Shown one piece after another: positions 12,827 through 24,655 of a DNA stretch of 64,000 nucleotides. The position numbers and the translations under genes are program-made. The notes under the pieces were generated by a model. That model saw only the letters and a list, made by a program, of their open reading frames with translations. It was not told the DNA's origin and searched no databases. Each line of letters starts with the position of its first letter. Within the stretch, counting starts at the first letter, position 1. The DNA comes from Bryoerythrophyllum caledonicum. Its lineage: Eukaryota > Streptophyta > Bryopsida > Pottiales > Pottiaceae. The stretch covers positions 11,982,291-12,046,290 of the forward strand of contig OZ020515.1 in the NCBI GenBank assembly GCA_963971425.1, read 5' to 3'.

Positions 12827-13265
12827 GATGGCATAACTTTTTCATTAAATGCCAAATTTAGGGGGAAAATTTGTACTTACAGGAAGCTTCTAGTAATGTC
12901 CATCTACTGGATTTTTTTGAAGAGGAATGTTATAAATAGACACAACAGGAACCTGTCCAAAGCTTCCGATTTGACAGGAAACCCCCCACGCTCAGACTTA
13001 CCAGGTGGGGGAGGAGGTGGTGGGACCAAAACATGGCCCCTATTTTGTTTTTGGATGTGGCCCTAAATTTAGCCAAAGGGGGACATGTAGATTAAATAGG
13101 AGCCGTAGGCCCAAATTTTGTAAAAAAAAAAGCCAAAAAAAGCCTTTGACCCCCCCAAAATGGGAGGGCCAGAAAAATGAGCCCATGCAATTAAGACGGG
13201 CCCCACCTCGGGTAAGCCCGAGCTTGGGGGGTTTCCTGTCCGCGCCCAAAGCTTCAAGGGGTTAA
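12827..13265. mobile_element. Truncated family A copy A7 carrying a Mutator-like MITE
   Basis: The segment 12832-12966 repeats the right-hand part of A6 (from about 12650), is interrupted by a 279-bp Mutator-like MITE, then ends AAGGGGTTAA at 13256-13265. A partial tandem duplication of the A6 end is likely. Confidence 0.55.
12967..13245 (-). mobile_element. Mutator-like MITE family M, copy M1
   Basis: 10-bp duplication CCAAAGCTTC at 12957-12966 and 13246-13255. Inner termini GACAGGAAACCCCCCACGC and the inverse of GACAGGAAACCCCCCAAGC. The interior matches the M2-M6 copies in inverse orientation, including the CCTATTTTGTTTTTGG block. Short open frames inside are by-products of this repeat. 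Confidence 0.75.
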
Positions 13266-13869
13266 GAAGGTTGAGAACTTGTTCATTTAAAAAATAACCT
13301 ATGGATAAAAATTAAAATGGTACAAAACGATCGCAAAACTATACGTGTTGTCACGGTTTGGCTTGGATACTGACGAGTTTGTTAGTGTGCTCGTGCTCCA
13401 TTTTGGTGGTGATTATTATTGACGAGAGGTAGGGACCATGTACGTCGCAATTGTACAAGGGAGTCAGAACAAAAATTAGGACTGATGAGTACCGTAGCCA
13501 TGGAAAGCAGTGCCTTACATTTTGCATTGGGCAAAATGAACCCTTTATTTCATTGTCAGGCTGTACAGTAGTAGTAACCCTTTCAATGCAGTTCATGCAA
13601 CTGACTCATGCTGTGAATAGTAGTGATGCCCCCCCCCCCACCCACAAATTCCATTTTTGTGTCCTGGGTGTTGCGCAATGCAACTCTTTTTTTCTTCCTC
13701 TTGTTTCCTCTCATGACATTGATTGTCGTGTAACACAAGTCCTTGTGGGGAGAAAGCTAGAAGAAGAAAAAAAAAGAAAAAAAGAAGAAGGAGAAGTACG
13801 AGGAGGGTCGTTCTAGAGACCAAAAAAAATTGTGAAAGTCTTCATCAAATGAGCCCTTTGTTTTGTGTT
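13266..13869. other. Intergenic, nothing identified
   Basis: No domain-bearing ORF. Contains a C-run near 13630 and a purine-rich tract of AAG repeats near 13755-13800. Confidence 0.5.
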
Positions 13870-14127
13870 TTAACCCCTAGACCTCAGAGCAAGCCTCAGG
13901 AGCCTTAGAAGAAGCCCGGGTGGCCCAGTATTCTACTTGTACAGTGTCGTATTTGAACATGATAAGGTTTAGATATTGAAATGACCTCCAATTGAAAGAT
14001 TTTAGTTGAAGAATCTTCAATCTGTAGGTGTAATTCTTGCCAAACTTCATTAAAAAGAGGAAATTGTACTTTACAAAGTAAAACATGTGCATGTGTATAC
14101 GGTTCCCGACGAACGTATAAGCCTTAA
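13870..14127 (+). repeat. Family B repeat, copy B1
   Basis: Starts TTAACCCCTAG and ends at TTAA. The core GTATTTGAACATGATAAGG, then GATATTGAAATGACCTCC and GAAGAATCTTCAATC, is shared with copies at 14131, 40210 (inverse) and 49011. TTAA edges suggest the same mobiliser as family A. Confidence 0.55.
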
Positions 14128-14130
14128 CCC

Positions 14131-14730
14131 TTAAACGTTAGAAGGTGCCACCAATGGCCACAATGTTCTACAGGTATGGTGTTGTATTTGAACATGATAA
14201 GGTTTAGATATTGAAATGACCTCCAAATGCAAGATGTTAGTTGAAGAATCTTCAATCCAAAGGTGTAAGTCTCGATGAAATCATCAATAATCATGTATAA
14301 ATGTTTTCTTCACATATGATATGTCAATGCAAAGCTATAAACCTAGTGCACATGTGAACCTCTTTTATTCAAAGTACAATAATTCTTGCAAGAATCTATG
14401 GATACAATGGTATACCCTCCAAAGTCCACAATTTTCATTACCAATATACGGTAACTTTAAACACTATAATCTATTCCACGAACCGTTGGATGCTGTGCAA
14501 ATTTTCCCCAAAGTCTAGGTCATGGTTTGAGTTCAATTTTGTAAGGTTGGATACTAATTAGGCATATTTTCATCGAAGTTGGTTCAAATTTTGCACATTG
14601 GAAAAAAAAATCAGCACATTTCTTGGTTTTGGAGTAACACTTATAACTCATCATGTCCATAATCCTTGAATGTTGAGGGGAGCCATACAAAGTGAGTTTA
14701 CTCCCCACAAAAATTTCCAAGGAGTGGGTC
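14131..14730 (+). repeat. Family B repeat, copy B2
   Basis: Starts TTAAACGTTAGAAGGTGCC immediately after B1 and repeats the B core at 14180-14270. The right end is not clear; sequence to about 14730 is AT-rich without a gene. Confidence 0.45.
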
Positions 14731-15249
14731 AACCCATTTCATCCCCCCCCCTTGCGATGGTCAAGTCTCGGGTTATGGTGTGTCAGCTGTTGGTCGAGGT
14801 AGTGTACGTTACACTGCAAGTGCTGCAGTAATTACAGGGGCCCTCCACGTGACACATCAGTAGCTCTGCCCTTGAACTGAAGAGCCTGGGCGCTACTGAA
14901 GAGCTCCAAACTCCAAGAGAGGGGGCACAAGAGAGAGAGAACAAAAACAACAACAAGAACAACGCACAACGTTCGAGGGGCCAGGTTGATGAAGTGGGGC
15001 ATAATGTAAGGACGAGAGACTTGGCGAATGTGTCTGCCACTGACTCGCTTTGCCAGCCTTCTAGGTTCAAAACACGATGTATGGACATCACCTACTTGGA
15101 TATTTCACATAACACATACTCGCACTTTCTATACCCCATTGTTGTTGATGTTCTTTTTTTTCCCTTCTAAATAATTGATTTATTTTAGCTCACTCTGAGT
15201 TTTTCTTTTTCATTAAAAGTTGGAAAGATAACTTCCATTTACCATACCA
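14731..15249. other. Intergenic, nothing identified
   Basis: Mixed-composition sequence with a C-run near 14745. Frames such as that on the minus strand at 14783-15091 show no recognisable domain. Confidence 0.4.
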
Positions 15250-15339
15250 TACGCATTGGCCAGTTTCCAACCAAATTATTTAATTTTCCAAATCATAGTG
15301 GTTCCGGCATTTTGGCATTGCAAAAACTTGCAACATTTC

Positions 15340-17302
15340 AACAAAATGTTTGCACTAAATTGCATCACCAACCAAAAGAACAATATCTTAACTAGCCGTA
15401 AAGACATTGCAAATGAAATTTATAACAAGCAAACAAAAAACAATAGACCTACCATACCTACATGCAATAACTTACCAAACCACCCAGTTACATGTACATG
15501 TGCAGTAAGACCATACCCATGGCATGACCTTGACGGCTTCACTATAGATAAACGTGGTGAATCGCAAATCCTGCTACACACTTACTTCAACCATACCACA
15601 TATGATGCATGCCTCAAAAATCTAGGAAGCAATAAAGCCCCAGGGCCAGACCGCATCCAAAACTCCATATTCAAACTAATGCCCCTAAGATTCCATGAAC
15701 TTCACTCACTATTCTTCTCTCGCTGCTACAAACCAAAAAAATCCCCACCTCATGGAAAACCAGTTTTATAGTACTACTATATAAAAAAGGCAACCCATCA
15801 ATACTTCCTAACCAAAGACCAATTGCCTTAGCCAACACTCTCTATAAACTCTTCACAAGCACGTTTACATCCATACTATCCTCATACAAAGAAAAATACC
15901 GAATCTTACACGATAGCCAAAAAGGCTTCTGTGCGAAAAGAAGTACCGCTAGACAACTCCAAACCATAATCGCCGCAGTAGAAGACCTACAATTTACAAA
16001 CCAATGTATATATATAAATTTTAAAAATGCATTTGGGTCTATTGACCATGCAAGGCTATTAGCAATAATGTCTAACCTTGGATACCCCACGAATGCAGTC
16101 GCATTAGTCGGAAACATCTACTCTCACTAGTCCACCTCATACATAGGAGAATATTTTGGAACAACCCGCCCCATCGCCATACAACGAGGAACTATACAAG
16201 GTGATACCTTAAGCCCATATTCATTCATTATTTTCTTGAAACCACTATTAACATGGATACAACGGGGACATCACGGATACTCCTTTGGAACATCACAAGT
16301 CACCATAAACTTGACCGCATATGCTAATGACCTTGCTACTATTGCCGGTAAACTCAAATCACTACAAATCCAACTAAATAAAATTGACAAATTTTGTGAC
16401 TGGTCCGGTATGGATGTTGGCACTCAAAAATGTGCCGTCATAGGTTGCCTAAACAAATCCAAAATGAACCCCACCGCATTCAAAGCACTCATGCAAGCCA
16501 CCAACATAAAATACCGTAACCAACCCATATATACTACATCAAAACTAACCATACGTGTATCTAGGCACACATTTTGTCCCCTCACTAAAATGGTAGATAC
16601 AAATTCACACTGCTACCACAAAACTTGCCAAACAATGCAAAGAACTAATAACATGCCCGGCCACTATGAAACAAAAAAATAACAATAGTAGACACAATAC
16701 TGACACCCGAAGTAACATATAATTCCTACGCAGTCCCATACTCTATGCCTACTATCCAAAAACTTGACAAAAAAATCATGGCCATACAAGAATCCATTTG
16801 TGGCTCCCCAAATGTATGTCAAATGCCATAACCCAACTCCCACAAAATTTATTTGGATTATAAGCTTTTTCTCTAAAAAAATGCTTACCTCAAATGTATA
16901 GCAGAACAACTTCAAAATGCACTCAATGACAAGGGTAAATTAGGAAAGATTTATAAAGGGCTTGCCCATTCTATCCTTTCCAAATACAGTGGTGCTAAAA
17001 ACATTCCTTGAATAAACAAAGCCAATTGCATTAGATCACTGATTACCCATACACTCTTTCTACTACAAAACGAAGCAAAAGTCTACCTTAACAACACACT
17101 CACGGACTTTCTTTTAGAACCCTCACCTCTTGAACAAATATGGCTACAAGAAACCCAAAATGACACAAGAATTAACCAACATCTTTCCCAAAAACTCTTA
17201 CAATAACTTCTCTTGGTAAATATTATTGACTTAAAACAAATCACGTTACCAAACGGAACACATGTCATGAGTCACAATAACTTCAAAATATTTCATGCTA
17301 CA
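15340..17302 (+). pseudogene. LINE-A reverse transcriptase (broken)
   Basis: Frames 15256-15771, then about 15770-16130, then 16130-16560 encode successive RT segments. The finger motif NKAPGPDRIQNSIFK lies near 15640, then a frame change. YINFKNAFGSIDHARLL near 16010 is motif A, with the first catalytic Asp replaced by Asn in NF. GTIQGDTLSPYSF near 16190 is motif B. The catalytic YxDD box reads YAND at 16320-16331. Several stops and frame changes make it inactive. Homologous throughout to LINE-B 25800-24650. Confidence 0.88.
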
Positions 17303-17639
17303 TGTGGGAGTCTAAAACTCCCACTTGGTCGCCCCTACAAAAAAAATTAGTTAAAATAGGGTTTTTAGTATTAGTTAACTAGAAAAATAGTTAGTATTGT
17401 GTGAAATTAGATTAGATAGCGAATAGAGAAAATAGGGAAATGCTTAAGTAGTTAATTAGGTTTATAGTGGTGATAAAACCAGGTCTGAAAATCACTAATT
17501 TAAGTCCCGGGAAACAATTTCAAAAGAGTCCCGGGACGTAAGTCTAAAATCACCACTTAAATCTAAATTAACTAGTTGAGTTTAGAAGGTAGTTAGAAGT
17601 AGTTGAGTTCTTCTAGATGCTAATTCTTGTTTGAATTAG

Positions 17640-17740
17640 TAGTAGTGGTAGAGAAAAGAAAAGAAAAGACAAAATAGAAAAAGAAAAAAGAAAAAGGAAA
17701 AGAAAAGAAAAAGATTCCAAAAAATAAAAAATAAAAAATA
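17640..17740. repeat. Polypurine (GAAAA)n-like tract in the LTR
   Basis: Repeated AAAAG/GAAAA units over about 100 bases, followed by a run of CCCGGGTA palindromic units at 17740-17810. Confidence 0.8.
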
Positions 17741-17990
17741 CATACCCGGGTATCAACCCGGGTATGGGGTGATACCCGGGTACCCGGGTATCGCCCGGGC
17801 AGCAGCCTGGGTATCTCCAGCCGTCATGGTCGGCCTCTCTTTCCCCGAAATTTCACCTGTCCTCTCCAGAAACTCTTTCCCCCCTCCAGAACTCTTCTCT
17901 CCTTCCCCTCCTTAACTCTTCTCTCCTCCCCATCCTTCTCTAAAAATCTCCCCCTCCCCTCAAATTTTCTCCTCTATCTGCCTATCTAGT

Positions 17991-18008
17991 TCTCTCTCTC
18001 TCTCATAG

Positions 18009-18052
<44 letters not shown>
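17991..18052. repeat. (CT)n microsatellite in the LTR
   Basis: About 60 bases of CT repeats with one ATAGGTT interruption. Confidence 0.95.
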
Positions 18053-18053
<1 letters not shown>

Positions 18054-18921
18054 TTTGTCTTTTTGGAGTTGGGGTTTGAAGAAGTAGTCAAAGGAGTGAA
18101 GAAGAAGTGGTGCAACAAGGAGGAAGAAGAAGAAGGAGAGGAGGCTTTTCAAGTGTCTTGGAGGTGCGCGGACTAGGATTTGGTGGAAGAGATGCGCGAG
18201 CTACGGTTTGGTGGAAGAGGTGCGCGAGCTAGGGTTTGGTGGAGATTTTAGGGTTTTGTGGAAGTGGAGGAGATTTGTGGCCGAAGCGAGAAGATAAAAG
18301 AGACAAAGGAAGGAGGTTGCGGGTGCAACAACAAAGGTGATTCTTGCCCATGTTGGGTTTCTTTTGTTTGTGAGAATTTCTTGTTTGTTAGTCTTTTCCT
18401 CTCTTGTCTACCGGGGTGACTCCCCGGTAACATCCTCCCCGGTCTAGAGAAAAAGTCCCCCGGGGGGGCTTCATCTAGACGTTATTGTGTTGTTTACATG
18501 TGTAGTTGTTGTCGATTATCCTAGCCTTGTGGCAAGTTGTTATTTTGAGTTGTCTCTCTCCTCTTATCATTTTAGATCTTGCCCACAATTTCTATCTTTT
18601 TCCTGGTCTTTCCGGTCAACCAGGAAGAACCTCTTTGTAAGTCCTTGTCTCCAAAGTCTTCTCCTCGTTGTCATTATATGTGACCTTGTGTTGTTAGTAT
18701 GTTACTAGATGTGTGAGACACCCATATCCACATACTTTAGTAAAGTGTTCCGGAGTTGTCTACCGGCTGACCGGTAGATTTGTGTTTCCGGGCCGAACCG
18801 GAGTTTGTGACAAGTTAATAAGGAGATTGGTGGAAGTACAGGCATTTTGAAGATTTTGTCTACCCAGAACAACATGGCTCTCCGGTGAGTTAGGTGGATT
18901 CTCCATCCTCTAAGGCTGGGC

Positions 18922-19254
18922 TTGAAGGTCTATGAGAGAAAAAGAAACCTCCCGGTAACTTCTACCGGGAAGGAACCGGTAGACCACCCTTCCTCAACCC
19001 CGGAGTTTTTGGTGGAGTCCTCTGCGGCCATACTAATCGAGCTTAAAGAGACACCGCATGTATCTATAGATACACCCAACCTTCCGGTGGATACCGCCAC
19101 TCCACCGGTAGACCTCCCGGTGGATATTCCCAATCCACCGGTAGACCTCCCGGTTGAGACATCCGACCTCCCGGGGGATACTCTTGACCCTGTTGGTACT
19201 TCCAGACGTGGTGACAATCTCTATACGTCTCAACCGGAAGAGTCTTCCGGTTGA
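18922..19254 (+). other. Pro/Val-rich open frame in the LTR, probably not a gene
   Basis: A 110-residue frame with repeated LPVD/PPVDLPV units produced by CCGGTGGAT-like DNA repeats. No known domain. It is explained by the CCGG-rich repeat structure and lies wholly inside the solo LTR, so I do not call it a gene. Confidence 0.5.
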
Positions 19255-19517
19255 GTCTTTGTTATATGTTATGTGTTGATTTACCTCACCGGTTGGTGAG
19301 AAGTCGTTTTAAGTTGCTAGAATTACACACTAGGGTGAGAGTAGTGATGTCGATGGGGCCCCATTGCGCACCCGGTCACTACCACTTGAGTGGTTTCTCC
19401 GGCTACTTATTTTTGTTAGGAAAAGGTTCACCGGTTCTGGGACCGCCGGACCGGGAGTCTTCCGGTCTACCGGTCTACCGATAATCCGCCGGTGACTAGG
19501 CTACCCTTGATTTTAGG

Positions 19518-19712
19518 ATCTAGATGCCGTTTTGTCTTTTAGTGGAGCTACTTTTGGAGGGTAGCTATTGACTTTAGTGCACCTCCTAGATGCCGTTTCG
19601 TCTTTTTGCGGTCTAGTTTTGGAGCGTAGCTATTGACTTTAGTGCACTCTTTAGATGCCATTTCCACCTTTTGGGGATCTAGTTTTGGAGGGTAGCTAGT
19701 GGCCTTTGTGTA
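19518..19712 (+). repeat. Three tandem ~75-bp repeats in the LTR
   Basis: Each unit begins TAGATGCC, passes through TTTTGGAG.GTAGCTA and ends CTTTAGTGCAC or a variant. The three imperfect copies start near 19520, 19588 and 19651. Confidence 0.8.
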
Positions 19713-20715
19713 CTTAAGGGCCTTGGGCTCTTGTGTTATGTACTCTTCTCTTTGTTGATCTCTTTGTGTCTTGCCTTCATTGCTTGTGTCTAGAGTCTTT
19801 GTTGAGCTTGTGTGAGTAGACCGGGAGAGGGTTGAGTCCTCCTAGTGTATCTTTGCTAGGTGTGCAAGGTTGTGACTTGTTGTGTGTTAAGTGATTGAGT
19901 GTGAGTAGAGACATCCCGAGGGGCTAGGATATCCGGGTTAGATAGGTAGAGTGAGGTCCGGGACTTGTGCTCTAGACTTTTCATCGGTGGGACCGGGAAG
20001 AGTTGCTTTACCGGATGGGATCCGGGAAGCCCGCGGCTATTTATGATAGCCTCCCTTAAGTGGGAAGTGTTCGGATTGGTGGGGAGTAGGGGGTGACATC
20101 CCCCTTCTCTCGGTACACCGGGAGACATCCCGGCTAAGCCTGAGTCCGGTGAATTCCGGGATTATTACCCTTGTAGTGGATGAGTTTCGACAATCCCCGT
20201 GGAAGGTTGTTTTGCTCATATGATTTGCTTAGTACTAACTTGTTGTGAGTCTTGTATCTTCTTGCTTTGATTCATTGGGTGTGGTTGTAGTTGGAACCCG
20301 GGCTTGCGTGACCGGTTTACCGGGACAAGTTCCCGGTAGATTGTGAAGACCGGTTAACCGGCTGCGATCTTTTTAACTCTTTGAAGGTGTAGGGTTAGAT
20401 TGTGGATATTGTGGCCTCTGGACTGCGAGAACGGAGGGCAGTGACTTTCCGGGCACTGTAAAAACTTACCGAAAATCTACTCTGACGCTCAATAGAGTTT
20501 AACTGAAACACATTTGGTTACTTGTTATCGGTGACTAAGGTACCGGGGAAGTCATCCTCCGGGATGTGCCGAGGTATTATGTGTGAATTATTGTTAAGAT
20601 TTAAAGAGTTTGATGCACGATAAAAATCCCTGGAAACGATCTGGTAAGGTGGGCTTGCTTAAGGTTAATTTTGGTTAATTTTGAGAATAACGAACCACTA
20701 GACTACGACACTACA

Positions 20716-21244
20716 CTATCCAAATTATTAAGAAGCGCTCTTCATATTGCCCAACAACTATTTTGTTACCCCTTATGCACTAATATATACATGCACCTCT
20801 CCATGTACCATACACCCAAACCCCTACACACTTAGAGACACATATGTCACCACCAACAATAACATGCATCCGAGAAACAATCCCCCACCAACTCACCTCC
20901 CACTGCATCCACTCCTCCCTCCTCCCCTTAACACACATCCTCAAAAACCCATCCACATATTCCATAAATTCCATTCTTAACCATAAACATAGAAAACATT
21001 TTGATTCAAATAAAACTATAAAAAATGACACCAAATATCTATGCCAATGGCAACACAACAACACTATCTACAACAAATGGTTACCCCAACAAAACCTCTC
21101 CCATGGCATGACCAAAACACCTCCACCCATAATTCCACACAATTAAAACAATACTATCGAAACATTCAAAACACATCCTACTTTGAAATCATCTAGACAC
21201 ACCACCTCCAAGAGCAATCTCGTGATTCAAGATATGTTATCCCA
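20716..21244 (+). pseudogene. LINE-A segment between RT and RNase H (broken)
   Basis: Encodes LSKLLRSALHIAQQLFCYP and, in a second frame, the HKHRKHF to YNKWLPQQNLSHGM block. These align with LINE-B at 24460-24030. It ends with RDSRYVIP at the LINE-B insertion point. Linker region, no catalytic motif. Confidence 0.75.
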
Positions 21245-21494
21245 ATAATAATAAGATCACCGGTCACGGAAGGTGGCATGCGTGAATAAAGTGTCTATTC
21301 GTACCACCATCACTCAAATGCCCACTCGACAAAGGAGTGGAAGCATGGAACTACTTCCCCTTTCGAGGGTAGACACTATAGAAACCATCAAAGCAATTAA
21401 AAGGGCCAATTTGTCAAACTAAATTTACAGCAGGATACAGTTCGATAATGTTTTTCTTTTAAATAAATAATGGCATGCATTGCCCCTGTTTTGT
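21245..21494 (-). other. LINE-B 3' UTR and tail
   Basis: Contains the family 3' signature: GTGTCTACCCTCGAAAGG (inverse at 21363-21380), GGAAGTAGTTCC, ACACTTTATTCAC and a CCGG close to the end. The same signature ends LINE-A, LINE-C and the two short tails at 29584 and 48795. The tail is (ATT)n rather than poly(A). Confidence 0.8.
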
Positions 21495-22235
21495 TTAAGT
21501 GGTATCCGGGTCAGGGAGAGGTTGGTTGTTTTCTATTCTACGTTTATGCAGAAGGATGGACATGGCATGTTGGATAGCTATAGTGTTGATGTCTCTAAAA
21601 GTGTTTCTGATGTGTGTCTCGGGTATTTTGAATTTTTCTGAGGTGGCGTTCATGGAGGGAATGTGCGTGGTTGCTCTAGCTCTGGTTGTAATTACTATGA
21701 GTGGATCAACCTTCCATCCGAGTGTTTGTATTTCTTGTATGAGTGGTAGGTATTTGTTTGTTTTTTGTGCAATCGTATCTGGCGAGAAGCGGTCGTTGCA
21801 ATATGTAAATTCTATAAATTGTATGGTAATACCTGGGTTGGGAAATTCTAGTGGGGGATTTTTGTATGGTATGCCACGAATACATAGCAAGTCTTGTTTG
21901 AGTCTGGCATTGCAGTGACATCATTGTGTGTTGCATGTGCATTGTAGGAGCCATGGGGGGACTAAGTTTTCTGGGGGATTGTTGTGAAAAGAACCAACGT
22001 TCATATATGTGAGGCATCTAGTCTGACTTTGTGAGACTAGTAGTTTTTCTGATTTCCCAGACTGCCTTGTTATGTCGTTTTATGCGTAATGAGTGTATAT
22101 GGATTTGTTTGCATTTAAGCAGTACGTGGAGCCATGTGTCATGGTCTGTGGAGTTGCATATGGGCAGGTTATGGAAGGAAATCTTTCTCTTCCAAAGAAT
22201 AGTTGTTTTCGGAAATTACCCATGTATTGTCTAAT
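21495..22235 (-). pseudogene. LINE-B ORF2 C-terminal region: zinc finger and conserved domain
   Basis: After RNase H comes a CX2C...H...C finger (region 22235-22090), then a Cys-rich CTC...CHC block (near 21950-21900), then the 131-residue frame 21495-21890 with GWKVDPLIVITTRARATTH, FKIPETHIRNTF and INTIAIQHAMSIL. LINE-A (36617-36990) and LINE-C (37620-38100) preserve the same blocks, so this is a real part of the protein family. Function unknown to me. Frames change at least once. Confidence 0.7.
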
Positions 22236-23465
22236 TCAGAATTTTATAATACATGTTTTTTGTGGATCTGTGATGCGAGGATTTTTCGAAAAGGCATTAG
22301 AAAATTGGTTGTCTACGTCCGGGTTATTTGTCCATTTATCTATGTTGGGGAAGTTTTCTGTCAGTTCTTTTAAGTTGTTGTATAGGTCATGTTTTTTAAG
22401 ATATTTTGATAGGAATCTAATGGGGCCTTTATTAGGGGTGACACCCATTGATGGCCATTCATTTCGTTGGAAGTAGTAGGGGGTTGTGTGCGCATGCTCA
22501 AATGGGTGTCGAGCATCTTTGTGATTTTCTTTGTCACGAACTGTTTTGGCTAGCTTATCGGCCTCTTCGTTTCCCATGATGTTGATGTGAGCTTGTACCT
22601 TGTGGAAGCTAATGGGGTGTGAGCGAGTTTGAAGCATTTGTACCATGGATTGGAGGGTGGCATTATCTGGGTGATTGTTGTGTGAGGTGGGGTGGTGTAT
22701 TTGTGTGTTTAGAAGATATAGAACGTTTTTGCAGTCCGTGAATATATGGGTTGGTTTGTTAGGGTATTCATTGTTTAGTATTTGTAGTGTTTTGTAAACA
22801 GCTATTAGTTCTGCTCTAAAAATGTTTTGTAGGCCATTATGCCGTTTGGACTTAGTGATTGCTTTCGGGCCATTATATATTTCATAGCTTACATTTTCTT
22901 GGGTTGAGTGTCCATTTACTTCCATGGGTTCTTTGAATGAACCATCGGTGTAGTAACAATATTGGGGGTTAAACTTAAGGGGAATTTCCGCGTTGTAGTC
23001 TGGAAGTGGTGGTGTGTGGGATAGGGGTGTGTTTTGGAGTTCTGGAATTTGGAGTTTTGACCAAGTTTTGTTGTGGTTGACAAGGGTGTCCTTGGGGGTT
23101 GGCGGGGCAATGCATGTATATATTTTTTGGATGTTGAGTTGTGTGGTTACTGTTTTGAGTTGGTCAAGGTTTGTTTGGTGACCTACATTGGTTTTTTGGT
23201 GGTGTATGCATAGGATTTGTAGGGTGGATTGTTCAGTTCTTGGTTTGTTGATTTCAGGGGGTATTGTTGGTTTTGTGTATGTAATGGTGTTAGCGTCAAA
23301 CAAACATATGATGTGGGAGTCTTGGAAAGGGCCTTTGTGGGGGTTTGTATTTTGATACCAGTCTTCATCTGGTAAAACAAGGTATGTTATGGTTGAAGGG
23401 TTTTCTTTAGAGGCGAGGCGGGCCTGTGAATAGCTTGGTGTGTTTCTTCTATATTGTGTGGCCAA
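22236..23465 (-). pseudogene. LINE-B ORF2 RNase H domain segment (409-codon open frame)
   Basis: Longest intact stretch of LINE-B. RNase H fold with all acidic residues present in this frame: Asp174 (YYTDGSF), Glu219 (FRAELIAVY), Asp244 (HIFTDCKN) and Asp303 (GNEEADKLAK), plus His288/His293. The domain would degrade the RNA of the RNA-DNA hybrid during reverse transcription. Upstream residues 1-160 are linker; downstream 340-409 lead into the zinc finger. LINE-A has TNG in place of TDG near 35220. The frame is intact, but the flanking ORF is broken. Confidence 0.85.
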
Positions 23466-24655
23466 TGCCTACCCATTTGAAGTCAATGGCTTTCCCTAGT
23501 GAACCAAAGATTTTATCTCTGGTAAATGGGGGGAAAAATTTGTTTAGTGTGGTGGAGCATGTAACTGGGGAGGAGAAGTAGGAGTGTTGTATGTTATGTG
23601 ATGTAGTGAAAGTGTCAAGTATGTCTGTTGGAAGTGTAAAATGTGCCCGTTTTAGGGGGTTTTCTTTTAGGATTCTATGTCTATATCTTTGATATATCCA
23701 CACGACTTCTATTTCAAATGGTTGTGTTGTGGGTTCAAGGTTATTTGGGATGTATAGTGCGTTTTGGTATTGTTTCCATAGCCATTTGAGTCGTTTTGTT
23801 TGTATGGTTATGAAGTGTTTGCCATTATATTCATATATGTGAGCATCATTTCCTTGGATTTGTATGGTAGGTATGTTTAAGTCAATATCTTTATGTGGGT
23901 TACATTCAGTGATGGAGATATGAGCTAGAGGTATTTGTGTGGGGGGGATACAAATCTTGTATCTCTGGTTTGTGTTTGGGGTTGGTGCGCATTGAATATA
24001 TTTTTCCAAACATTGTTGGATCATTCTCTATAGTATTTATTGAGGCATTTGAATTGATGTGAGGTGATGGTGTGGTTGTGCCAAGGAAATAAGTACCTTT
24101 GGGTTTGCCATTTGTTGTACGTTTGGTCTTGTATTTTCCATTGACAATGATATGTTGTTATTTCTATAGGTATGTCGTTGATATCGTTTTGTATTCTATG
24201 TTTGTGGCCTACGATTGCATATATCGGGTATGTGAGTGGTTTTTTTGTTATATATTTTGGAGGTGGAGGGTAGTGGGGTGTGTTGGGCGGTGGGGGTTGT
24301 GTGGATGGAGGGGTTATGTTTGGTGGTATATTGTTATTTTTGCAGGAGTATATGTTTTTAGTGTTACGGGGTTTGGATGGGTGTTGCAAGGTTGTGGGCA
24401 TGTCGGCTAACATTTTGGGTGGCAGAATAGTTGTTTTGCTAGGTTTAGAGCACTTTTAATTAGTCTTGTTGGTTTGGAATGGTAGCGGGTGAATTCTTCG
24501 ACATTCATGAGCTTGGAGCCACATGGTGTTGTAATTTGTCTTAGATTTGTGATGTTCCGGGTGAAGAGTTTTTGGAGTAGTTTTTGTGACGTTTGTTCTA
24601 TTAGTTGTGGTAATGCGGTGGCTTCTTGTAGCCATAATGTTTCGAGTGGTGTAGG
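23466..24655 (-). pseudogene. LINE-B ORF2 linker between RT and RNase H
   Basis: Open frames 23449-24024 and 24021-24413 overlap by four bases in different frames. They encode low-complexity, Asn/Thr/Pro/His-rich sequence with blocks conserved in LINE-A, such as ITECNPHKDI and PWHNHT. No catalytic motif. Confidence 0.7.

Larger units (their letters stand above)
17303..20710 (+). mobile_element. Solo LTR (3408 bp) inserted in LINE-A
   Basis: Starts TGTGGGAG and ends CTACGACA, flanked by the perfect 5-bp duplication CTACA at 17298-17302 and 20711-20715. Removing it and one CTACA restores the LINE reading frame. There is no second copy of its start inside and no gag or pol, so I call a solo LTR or a large non-autonomous unit. 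The interior holds polypurine tracts, a CT microsatellite, many CCGG-containing GGT/ACC repeats and a three-copy ~75-bp tandem repeat. Strand is nominal. Confidence 0.8.

Noticed and set aside
13005-13265. Overlapping open frames on both strands
   Set aside because: They fall inside Mutator-like MITE M1; equivalent frames appear in M2-M6.
17303-20710. Complete LTR retrotransposon
   Set aside because: No repeat of the start sequence within it and no gag, protease, integrase or RT motifs.
21499-21918. Plus-strand 139-codon frame and other plus-strand frames across 21.5-29.1 kb
   Set aside because: They are shadows of the G-poor LINE-B coding strand.
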